From Pricia mediterranea (GTDB lineage Bacteria > Bacteroidota > Bacteroidia > Flavobacteriales > Flavobacteriaceae), in contig NZ_JAVTTP010000001.1 of NCBI RefSeq assembly GCF_032248455.1, positions 2,168,501-2,232,500 of the forward strand: a DNA stretch of 64,000 nucleotides. The letters are read 5' to 3'. Both the position numbers and the translations under genes were made by a program. The first letter of the stretch is position 1. Every line of letters begins with the position of its first letter. Under the pieces are notes generated by a model, which saw only the letters and a program-made list of their open reading frames with translations, searched no databases and had not been told where the DNA came from. Positions 35,029 to 42,793 of this stretch are shown here, piece by piece.

Positions 35029-35922
35029 ATGCCAAAACTGGCCGTATTCCCCAAAGCTTTTATGCAGGAACTCTGCAAAAACGGAACGATGAAATTGACC
35101 GAGTGGATCGACTTGGCCTGTGGCCTGGAGGTCGAGGGCCTGGAATGGTATGCAGGTTTTTTGGAGATGGCGGACCCTTCGAAATGGACCGGCTTTCGCC
35201 AAGAGGTAGAAACTCGCGGAAAATGTATTCCTATGCTCTGTTGTTCCCCCGATTTTACGCATCCGGATAAAGCTTTTCGCCAAAAGGAAATCGAAAAACA
35301 ACTTCGTTGGATAGAGATGACGGCCAGCTTGGGCGGCTCGTACTGCCGGGTACTGTCCGGACAACGACGCCCACAGCTTTCTACGGATGAAGGAATAGAC
35401 CTAGCGGCTGCCTGTATCAAAGCCTGTCTGCCCAAAGCACGGGCTATGGGCATTACCCTGATTTTGGAAAACCACTATAAGGACGATTTTTGGGAATATC
35501 CGGAATTCGCGCAAAAAATGGATGTCTTTTGTCGTTTGGTCGAGCAAATCGACCACCCTAATTTCGGGGTCAATTTCGATCCGAGCAATGCGTTTCTAGC
35601 GGGGGAAGATCCCTTGGAATTACTCTATCATGTCTCCGACAGGGTGGTTACCATGCACGCCAGCGACCGTTATCTCATCGAAGGCACCGTAGAAGACCTA
35701 CGGCAAGAAGAGGAAGGAAGCATCGGATATGCCCGCCGTCTTCGCCATGGTGAAATAGGAAAGGGACTCAATGACTACGATGCTATTTTTACCGAACTGG
35801 AACGGGTCGGATTCGATGGCTGGATCAGTATCGAGGACGGGGTCGAGGGAATGGACCAACTTGAACGCAGTGTCCATTTCTTACGAAAGAAAATAGCGGA
35901 GTATTGGCCGGAATTTCAATGA
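35029..35922 (+). CDS. Sugar phosphate isomerase/epimerase-like TIM-barrel enzyme
   Basis: The 297-residue protein belongs to the xylose-isomerase-like/AP-endonuclease-2 TIM-barrel superfamily. Metal-site residues are evident in order: ITLILENHYKDDFW (Glu), NFGVNFDPSNAF (Asp), VVTMHASDRY (His) and DGWISIEDGVEGM (Glu). Relatives include hydroxypyruvate isomerase, D-tagatose/allulose epimerase and inosose dehydratase (IolE). It is cytoplasmic, with no signal peptide. As the last gene of the plus-strand group with HPS-like, MDR and SDR enzymes, it would isomerise or dehydrate a keto-sugar intermediate. The 303-bp gap before it may allow separate control. Confidence 0.9.
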   Translation: MPKLAVFPKAFMQELCKNGTMKLTEWIDLACGLEVEGLEWYAGFLEMADPSKWTGFRQEVETRGKCIPMLCCSPDFTHPDKAFRQKEIEKQLRWIEMTASLGGSYCRVLSGQRRPQLSTDEGIDLAAACIKACLPKARAMGITLILENHYKDDFWEYPEFAQKMDVFCRLVEQIDHPNFGVNFDPSNAFLAGEDPLELLYHVSDRVVTMHASDRYLIEGTVEDLRQEEEGSIGYARRLRHGEIGKGLNDYDAIFTELERVGFDGWISIEDGVEGMDQLERSVHFLRKKIAEYWPEFQ

Positions 35923-35991
35923 TGTGTTCGAGGCTTTCGCTTTAGGGGAACCATTAAGAGCCGGTTGTCCCGGATCCTAATCTGCTCAGAA

Positions 35992-38256
35992 CTATGATTC
36001 TCCATTCACTTCCCGTTCTTTGACCGGTTCGCTGATTACCCCCAAATAGCGCCCCATCCAGTAGGGTAATAGCCAGATATCGCCGGCGGAGTATTCCTGG
36101 GTGCCGTCACTTCCCAGTTTATCCAACCGGAACATATTGGCGTTGTGCCGCTGAATTCGCCGCTCGTCAGGGGGCAATACTTCCCGGGTAGTCTGTTCCC
36201 GAAAATTCGGGGCGATAAACTCGAGATCTTTCCGGTGGCTGTTTTTAATGTCCCAGGTAATAAGGTCCATCGGATGTTCGCGAAGATACCAAGCAGCTTC
36301 GTTCAAATCGAAATCAGGAGTCTCGGTCAGGGCGGTCATGATATTCCATAAGCCCTCCTTTTCAGGACGCTCAATTTCCCAGTGGTCGATAATGGCTTCC
36401 TTATATTTCGCTTGAAGGCTGTCATTGAAGGCATAGCGGTACAATCCCCAATAGCCCACAAAATACATCTCATCGTCGGAATGGTTCCACGATTCCGACA
36501 ACATCTTACTCCAGTCATCGGCATCATCCGGGGCCATGCCCACTTGGTCCATCGGACGCATCAGGTTTTCGAGATAACCGTGATTTTCCATCAGATCGAA
36601 AGTTTTTTCCTTGTACTTCTCCTTGCCGGTAAAATGATAGGCGGTCTGTAACATTCCGATGATGTTCGAGGCGTTTATCTTTCGATCCCCGACCATTTTT
36701 GGTCGTGCGTTGACGTACTCGGGGTTCCATCGGCCCCAAGTAGTAGGCTTGCCATCGTAATCGACCATGTACATGTCGTTTCGTACGATATGCGACATCA
36801 GGGTGTCGATAAGGGTAATCGCCCGGTCTTTCAGATCATTGTCCATCAGTTCCGCCATGGCGCCGTAGGCGAACATATGCCCGATGGCCTCATCGCTACT
36901 GGTGGTCGCCTTCCAGTCCCATTCCGGATCGGAACTGTTTTGCCATCTATCGGGGTCGTGCAGTACATCGATATAGCCGCTGCGGTCGAACGAACGTGAC
37001 GGAAACCCGGGAACGGGATTGATGCTGAACAATTTTTCCATGGCATCCATAGATTCCCTGCAGTTTTGCAGGGCTTCCTCAGATTGGGTTACCGCATAAC
37101 GAAAGACCTGCCCGGCCAGGTACATGCTCGTCCAAAGTCCATCATTGTCGGAATCGGAGAGCCTTCCCATATCAAAATTGCCGTTCTCGAAATCCACCAA
37201 GGTCGCATTGAAACCGTAACGGATATGCCGGTCACGGACTTGCTTTTCAAAATATTGGGCTTTGTCGAACAGGGTCATTTTCTCGAATACGATCCGGCCC
37301 AGGCCCTTATCGGTGAGTATCAATACCGATCCGTCGGTACCTTGTGAAATATGCAGGACCTTATTGCCGGGCAACCAGCGTTTGCCATAGTAGTAGTCGA
37401 ACTTGCCGTTTTCGCGTAGTTTGAACGCCCCTTGGGTCGAGCCGAACCATAACTGGCCATTGATAGCAGTGATATAGGTAATTTCGGTGGCGGGCAGCTG
37501 GTTATATCTTTCCCCAACCTGCTTTCCCGATACAGGGTCCATTACAATATATCCCGAATCGGAGCCGATGACCAGTTGTTCCCCGTTCAAGGCGAACGAA
37601 GTGAACCCTTCCCCCACTACCTTGGTTTCAAAACGGTTTGTGGTCGTATCAAAACTCGCCAAGGATCTTTCCCCTAACATCCAAAATTTTTGGGTATTGC
37701 CATCATAAAGCATATCCCTTACGGTATCGTCCATCAATTCACCGCTCCAACCGGCTTTGGATTTTGAAACAAACTGCAACGATCTGCCATCGCTGATCAT
37801 AAAATCGAAGCCATCGCCCGAAACTACCCTATCCGCTTTGGGCAACTCATGTTCAAAATACGGTGTGCCCGCCCACGCATTGCTAAAGACCGCCTTGTCA
37901 TCGACATAGACGAACTGATTCTGGTAGGTGGTCATGCCCCGCACGTTCTTATCGGTAAGCGGACGGTATGTTTTATCCTCAACTAAGGTGCCCGGATATA
38001 AAAATTGCCCGCTTTTGGTACGCAGCACTCCTTTATCGGACATCACCTGAATCACTTCGTTTCTATCCATGAAAGCCTTAGAAAGGGATGTGATGCCTTC
38101 ATTGACATTATATTTGATCGCGTAATCCTGTAGGTAGGGTACATCGTCATAAACTGGCAATGCGGCCATGGATTCCTTTTCCTGATCATTGGGCTGGCAG
38201 GAAAGGCAGGTAACAGTGATAAGAACGAAGAGAAAATAAAAATTGGGTCGGTTCAT
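35992..38256 (-). CDS. Lipoprotein with N-terminal beta-propeller and C-terminal alpha-helical barrel-like domain
   Basis: From the ATG at 38256 the protein has 754 residues with a lipoprotein signal (VTCLSC); a longer frame to 38328 puts 24 extra residues before the signal and is rejected. Residues about 40-330 show propeller-type repeats (TYITAINGQLWFGSTQGAF, ILTDKGLGRIVF) like those of two-component-regulator propellers. Residues about 340-740 are helical with SDSDNDGLWTSMYLAGQVF, DEAIGHMFAYGAM, NIIGMLQTAYHF and SLHSDDEMYFVGYWGLYRYAF-like segments resembling (alpha/alpha)6 hydrolases or lyases. I cannot assign an activity. It converges with the isomerase gene and carries an upstream dyad shared with the 24133 site. 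Confidence 0.7.
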   Translation of the reverse strand: MNRPNFYFLFVLITVTCLSCQPNDQEKESMAALPVYDDVPYLQDYAIKYNVNEGITSLSKAFMDRNEVIQVMSDKGVLRTKSGQFLYPGTLVEDKTYRPLTDKNVRGMTTYQNQFVYVDDKAVFSNAWAGTPYFEHELPKADRVVSGDGFDFMISDGRSLQFVSKSKAGWSGELMDDTVRDMLYDGNTQKFWMLGERSLASFDTTTNRFETKVVGEGFTSFALNGEQLVIGSDSGYIVMDPVSGKQVGERYNQLPATEITYITAINGQLWFGSTQGAFKLRENGKFDYYYGKRWLPGNKVLHISQGTDGSVLILTDKGLGRIVFEKMTLFDKAQYFEKQVRDRHIRYGFNATLVDFENGNFDMGRLSDSDNDGLWTSMYLAGQVFRYAVTQSEEALQNCRESMDAMEKLFSINPVPGFPSRSFDRSGYIDVLHDPDRWQNSSDPEWDWKATTSSDEAIGHMFAYGAMAELMDNDLKDRAITLIDTLMSHIVRNDMYMVDYDGKPTTWGRWNPEYVNARPKMVGDRKINASNIIGMLQTAYHFTGKEKYKEKTFDLMENHGYLENLMRPMDQVGMAPDDADDWSKMLSESWNHSDDEMYFVGYWGLYRYAFNDSLQAKYKEAIIDHWEIERPEKEGLWNIMTALTETPDFDLNEAAWYLREHPMDLITWDIKNSHRKDLEFIAPNFREQTTREVLPPDERRIQRHNANMFRLDKLGSDGTQEYSAGDIWLLPYWMGRYLGVISEPVKEREVNGES

Positions 38257-38364
38257 GGTTCTATAAGAATTAAGTAGTTCTATAAACGATTCCCAACAAA
38301 TAAATTGAATTATATGATATCGAGCCACCAGTATTTTATAGGCTTTGCATCATATCTTGACCAA

Positions 38365-38380
38365 AACTTGAATACAGGTT
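38365..38380. promoter_or_regulatory. Dyad AACTTG-aata-CAGGTT, candidate operator (copy 2)
   Basis: This imperfect inverted repeat differs at one base from AACCTGAATACAGGTT at 24133. It is 109 bp upstream of the ATG at 38256. The shared motif suggests the 38256 gene belongs to the same regulon as the SSS/SusCD divergent operons. Confidence 0.5.
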
Positions 38381-38426
38381 GAATTTGGGATGTAAAGTGT
38401 TAAGATAGTTGAAGCCTCTTCCCCTT

Positions 38427-40046
38427 TTATTGGAGCGTATTTTCAAGTAGAATGACCGACGGGCTCTCGGTCAACCATTTCTTGCTGAGCCCTGTGGTAT
38501 CTCCCTTTGCAAAAAATTGTACTGACGAGCCCAGGGCAAGGTCGATATCCCCGTCACCGTCGATATCCCCGGCATCCATTACGACCCATCGTCCTTTGGT
38601 AGATTCAGCAAACGTCGAAGCCACAAATTCAAGGCCTCCCCGGTTCTCAAGGTACACAAAGCTTTCTTCGGGAGTATCGGCATAGTCGGGGAAGAAAGAG
38701 ATAGCCGCTATATCAAGGTCGCCGTCTCCGTCATAGTCCCGAGAAAGGGCCTTGTACGCCCCATTTTGATGGTAAAAATAGGATGGTTCGAAATTCAGGT
38801 TCCCGGCATTGATGAAAATATAAATTCCATGGTACTCTTTTAAAATTGGAGTTTTATCCGCATTGTCCCCACAGACATACAGTATATCGTCGAGACCGTC
38901 TCCATTGAAATCGGCCAGTTCGAAGTATTGGCTGCCATTGAGCGGTGAGAAGCGCAATAAACGTCGTTCAACGAACTTTCCGTTTCCGACATTTTCAAAA
39001 TAAAGGATGCCCTCGTCTCCCTGGGCCATCAGCACGAAGATATCGTTTTGCCCGTCTTTATTGTAATCGTTGATTATCGCTTTGATTGCACCGGGACCGA
39101 TCTTTAGGACCTTGGAGGTATAGTTTCCGTTGCCCATATTCTCGTACCAGACCAGTTTCCCGGTCAGGTCTCCGTATTCGCAGGCGACGACATCCTGCAG
39201 TCCGTCATTGTTCAGGTCACCATAGGCCATGTCGACGGGACGCTGCAGGTTCGCGATCAATCGTTCCCCGCTTCCCCGGTCAATTGCCATTCCCTCGCCC
39301 TTGAATTTAAGCAGTGCCCCATCCGCGAGGTCATTGGGGTAGACATCCTTTCCAATGGTGGTCAAATAAATTGCTTCGGTATCTTGATGATAGTGGATGG
39401 GCGTGTTCGCCAGCTGCAGGTTGATTCCCTTTTCGAGGTCGGGATTTAAAAACGTCAATCCTTTTCCGTTGGGTTTCCCATCGCCGAATACCAGTCCCTT
39501 TTGACCGGAAAGAATCTTGACCATAGCAGTCAGCGGCGGGCTATTGGCATAGGATGCCTCGTTATATTTAAAATGCTTCAGCCCTGTTTTGATCGGCGTG
39601 TTCGGTTTCGGGGAAGGGGCCATCTCCGGAGCATTCTGCACGTAAAAGGCGACTAGCTTGTCCCAGTCTTCCCTGGCCACCAAAGGTTCTTCGGGAAAGA
39701 CGTTAGCCTCTTTGACTATCGCCGCATTCCGAAAAGAACCGAAAATGCTATCGGGCTGGTGTTCGCCGTTGTATATGCCCAACCGGTTGCCCATGGCGGG
39801 CAGTACATCGAGTTTCCAAATTTCTTTCGATAATCTGTCGGGGGGTACGAATATATGGCAGCTGGCACAATGAACGTTGGCCAATTCCCTTCCGGAAAGG
39901 CTCGATATCGGTGGACTAGTTTCTGGGTTATTGGTCTCCTTGATCTGATTGCAGGAAAGAAGCAACACTCCTGTCACCAAATAGAATAAAATAGGTGGCG
40001 TTTTAAGAAAATCACACTTCCTCCATGTCAATTCTCCATCACCCAT
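38427..40046 (-). CDS. VCBS/FG-GAP-repeat lipoprotein with cytochrome c-type heme motif
   Basis: The 539-residue lipoprotein (VLLLSC) has one heme-c site at residues 60-64 (CASCH), with a possible distal Met in LPAMGNRLG near residue 84, in a small cytochrome-like N-domain. The rest is a calcium-binding propeller: DLNNDGLQDVVACEYGD, DYNKDGQNDIFVL, DFNGDGLDDILYVCGD, DYDGDGDLDIAAIS, DIDGDGDIDLALGSS. Its start overlaps the phosphodiesterase gene by 19 bp, so the two are tightly coupled. A role in periplasmic electron transfer or as a binding partner of the phosphodiesterase is possible. Such heme-VCBS fusions are frequent in flavobacteria but not well characterised. Confidence 0.85.
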   Translation of the reverse strand: MGDGELTWRKCDFLKTPPILFYLVTGVLLLSCNQIKETNNPETSPPISSLSGRELANVHCASCHIFVPPDRLSKEIWKLDVLPAMGNRLGIYNGEHQPDSIFGSFRNAAIVKEANVFPEEPLVAREDWDKLVAFYVQNAPEMAPSPKPNTPIKTGLKHFKYNEASYANSPPLTAMVKILSGQKGLVFGDGKPNGKGLTFLNPDLEKGINLQLANTPIHYHQDTEAIYLTTIGKDVYPNDLADGALLKFKGEGMAIDRGSGERLIANLQRPVDMAYGDLNNDGLQDVVACEYGDLTGKLVWYENMGNGNYTSKVLKIGPGAIKAIINDYNKDGQNDIFVLMAQGDEGILYFENVGNGKFVERRLLRFSPLNGSQYFELADFNGDGLDDILYVCGDNADKTPILKEYHGIYIFINAGNLNFEPSYFYHQNGAYKALSRDYDGDGDLDIAAISFFPDYADTPEESFVYLENRGGLEFVASTFAESTKGRWVVMDAGDIDGDGDIDLALGSSVQFFAKGDTTGLSKKWLTESPSVILLENTLQ

Positions 40047-41269
40047 GTATTGACCGAATTGTGTTCGCCGATGAGAACGATCTTGTAAAAATCGGACGGA
40101 AGCTCAGAAACATCAAGGGTCGTCTTCTCCGCACCTGCCTTCACTTGACCCATGTTTTTATAGGTGTCTTGCCCTCCTACGGCAAATTTGTTGGTCGTGG
40201 CGATTCGGATTTCCAGTTTCTCGTTCGGTAGGAAAGCCTTCCACGTCAAGTTGATCTTCTTTCCTTTTAATGTCGATTTGGCCTCGGCGACCGATATCTC
40301 ACCGGTCAGCGGTGCCCCGTCCAATTCCCAGAGCTGTTCTTTCTTGGGACGAATGTCCAGCGTACGCAACATAGAGGGCAGAATATCTACGACGTGGGGG
40401 GTATTACTTTTGAAATAATCGTTTAGGTCTTTTGCATTGGTGATAATCCAAGTGCTTCGTTCCCTATCGCTCTGTCCGCCATGTCCCCTTCCATCCTTGG
40501 GATTACGGCCGTGATCGGTAGTTATCCACAATTCCCAGTTTTCATCAAAGTTTTCGCTCCGGAATTCCATGGCGCCCCATATTCTTCCTATTTGGTCGTC
40601 CATGGTCTTAATTGCATCGTGAAATTGGTCGCTGTCGCCGTAGATATGCCCCATGTCATCGGTGTACTGCAAATAAAGCCATGAAATATCCGGGCCCTCT
40701 TCCTTTATGTGGCGGACGGCACCGGAGGTGACATGCTCGTCGATTTTATGGATATACTCCCGGTCGTTACCGTGCGGAAATGCAATGGTATCGAGTTCAA
40801 ACCCGTCGAAATGGTAGTCCAATTCAATGTTTCCGGTAGCGTCGAGTCCGGATCCGACCAGTTTGGTGCGATTGTCAAGCCAAGTGGAGAAAATTGCCGT
40901 TTTGAGTTCCGGCCGGTGTTCGTCCGCATACCTAAAAATCGTCCGATACTCGTAATTGGGATCCTTAATTGAATTGCCCCATACGTTGTGCTTGTTCGCC
41001 CATGTGCCTGTCAGCAAACTGTTGTAGCCTACGGCCGAGATGGTCGGGGTTTCGGAGTAACCATCCTTTTCACCGCCTACAAGGGCACGGGTATATCCGC
41101 CATTTTCTGCAATGGCATCGAGGTTCGGGGTAGCGATTTCTTCGATGACGTCGGCCGAAATCCCGTCAACGATAGCAAAAAGCACTTTGGTGTCTTTCTG
41201 CGCGAATCCCATCGTTCCGATAAGAAGGCACATCCAAATAAAGCTGATAATTCCTTTGTTCGTAAGCAT
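40028..41269 (-). CDS. NPP-like phosphodiesterase of the alkaline phosphatase superfamily
   Basis: The 413-residue exported protein (signal ending GFAQ) shows the two-metal site of nucleotide pyrophosphatase/phosphodiesterases: Asp35 (FAIVDGISAD), a nucleophile at Ser78 in TISAVGYNSLLTG aligned with the NPP Thr, Asp204-x-x-Gly-His208 (YTDDMGHIYG), Asp252-His253 (ITTDHGRNP) and His263 (GRGHGG). About 100 C-terminal residues form a beta-sandwich. Family members cleave phosphodiesters; NPP6-type enzymes release phosphocholine or choline from glycerophosphocholine and lysophospholipids. Location after susCD and next to betIBA and a choline symporter makes a choline phosphodiester the best guess. 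That substrate assignment is inference. Confidence 0.85.
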   Translation of the reverse strand: MLTNKGIISFIWMCLLIGTMGFAQKDTKVLFAIVDGISADVIEEIATPNLDAIAENGGYTRALVGGEKDGYSETPTISAVGYNSLLTGTWANKHNVWGNSIKDPNYEYRTIFRYADEHRPELKTAIFSTWLDNRTKLVGSGLDATGNIELDYHFDGFELDTIAFPHGNDREYIHKIDEHVTSGAVRHIKEEGPDISWLYLQYTDDMGHIYGDSDQFHDAIKTMDDQIGRIWGAMEFRSENFDENWELWITTDHGRNPKDGRGHGGQSDRERSTWIITNAKDLNDYFKSNTPHVVDILPSMLRTLDIRPKKEQLWELDGAPLTGEISVAEAKSTLKGKKINLTWKAFLPNEKLEIRIATTNKFAVGGQDTYKNMGQVKAGAEKTTLDVSELPSDFYKIVLIGEHNSVNTWVMEN

Positions 41270-41331
41270 TCTATGTTCTTATGGATTCCAAATGTAATTT
41301 ATTCAAAGTTTCCGAGCCTGAACTTTCGCGT

Positions 41332-42783
41332 CTATTCGATAAGCCACATTACCGCGTTTATATTATCCCCTTCGGGAAACTGTCGTGAAATCGCCTCCTC
41401 CAGATTGGCGGGATTGTTGGTCGTCTCGCTTTCGGGGTAGAGCCATCGTTTCGGTATTCGCCCCCCGTTCAGCACCCCGCCTCCGGAGACATCGAACTCG
41501 GGGAATCCGCTTCGCCTCTGCTCGTAGAAAATTTGCCATCCTGTATTCATGAACAGGGCGATATGCTTCTGCTGCAAGATACTTTTGATTTCGTTGGAAG
41601 CATCCAACTGCACGGCAGCACCAGCCAGATAATCTTCTGCTCCCGTAACATTGAAAAAGTCGAAGGATGCACGGATACCCTCATTGTAATATTCTTCGGT
41701 TTCGCCCCCGATCCACCCCCTTGCGGCGGCCTCGGCCAGTATAAACTGCAGTTCGGCGTAGCCCATCAACAGACTGGGCTCGTTTATGGGATCGTTATAG
41801 TAGCGCGGGTTGATTCTAGAGGCCTCCCCGGCAACGGCCTTGGCCGAATTTTCATCAAAGGGGGCGCTGCCCAATAGTCCGTCATAGGCCTCGAAATCCG
41901 TTTCGTCGGCATCGCCGGCGTTCGGCTTTTGATCGGCAAAGACAAACAGGCGGGGATCTTCGAACAACTTTAAACGGTCTACAAAGGTTTTTTCCATGTA
42001 ATAGGCGGTCTGTATGGCGTTATCATTATAATAGGGATAACGATTATCCTGTATATCGAAATATTCAAGGGCGCCATTGTCATCGTTCGATCCAAACAAG
42101 GGGTACCGGGAAGGGTTAGACACTACCGTGCTGAACCGGTCCGCAATGTTCAGTTGGGGATTCCCGGTTTTTTTGGACAGCCCCATGAGCACCCTCAAGT
42201 AATACGAGTTGATCAGTTTGCGCCATTTTAGCTTATCACCGTCGTATACGATATCGCCTGAAATGGTGCCTTCGTTTTGAGCCAAGGCATCGGAGGCCTG
42301 CTTCAGGTCGTTCAGTACTTTGACAAAGATATCCTCTTGCCGATCGTAAGCCGGAGCATAGATTTCCTCGGCCACACTTACGGCCTCACTATAAGGTACG
42401 TCGCCAAAAACCTGGGTAATCTCGACAATAAAGTAGGAGTTGAAGAACTTGGCCAAAATCGAATAGACCTCCTCTTCGGTGCGCTCCGCCTCCTGGACCA
42501 TTTTGCTGACCTGTTTGAGGTTGTCGTAACCGCCGAATCCAGCTTGCGTCCAATTGTAATATTGTTCTGCAATGACCCCATCGGTATTGGTCAAATATCG
42601 ACTGGCCAAGCCCGCTGATAGACTGACATTGGTAAAGGCCTCGACCTCAATATTGGTCAGGATCAAGCTCGGCGGCACTTGGGTGGCTCGGTTGGGATCA
42701 TCTTGCAGCTCTTCCGTTTTTGTACAGCCGACGGCAAAGAGCAGCAATAAGCATAGAAACGTGTTTATAAAGGAATGTCTCAT
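41332..42783 (-). CDS. SusD/RagB-like outer-membrane lipoprotein of the choline locus
   Basis: The 483-residue lipoprotein (LLLLFAVGC) has the SusD-like pattern: LQDDPNRATQVPPSLILTNI, YFIVEITQVFGDVPYSEAVS, DKLKWRKLINSYYLRVLMGL, PSLLMGYAELQFILAEAAAR, and IALFMNTGWQIFYEQRRSGF. It fits the SusD-like_2 branch (PF12771/12741 type), different from the other SusDs in this window. It lies 10 bp after susC and 62 bp before the phosphodiesterase gene. Being linked to bet genes, its ligand may be a small phosphocholine compound or a choline-decorated polymer rather than a plain glycan. It is anchored on the cell surface. Confidence 0.93.
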   Translation of the reverse strand: MRHSFINTFLCLLLLFAVGCTKTEELQDDPNRATQVPPSLILTNIEVEAFTNVSLSAGLASRYLTNTDGVIAEQYYNWTQAGFGGYDNLKQVSKMVQEAERTEEEVYSILAKFFNSYFIVEITQVFGDVPYSEAVSVAEEIYAPAYDRQEDIFVKVLNDLKQASDALAQNEGTISGDIVYDGDKLKWRKLINSYYLRVLMGLSKKTGNPQLNIADRFSTVVSNPSRYPLFGSNDDNGALEYFDIQDNRYPYYNDNAIQTAYYMEKTFVDRLKLFEDPRLFVFADQKPNAGDADETDFEAYDGLLGSAPFDENSAKAVAGEASRINPRYYNDPINEPSLLMGYAELQFILAEAAARGWIGGETEEYYNEGIRASFDFFNVTGAEDYLAGAAVQLDASNEIKSILQQKHIALFMNTGWQIFYEQRRSGFPEFDVSGGGVLNGGRIPKRWLYPESETTNNPANLEEAISRQFPEGDNINAVMWLIE

Positions 42784-42793
42784 GGTTTGTTAT

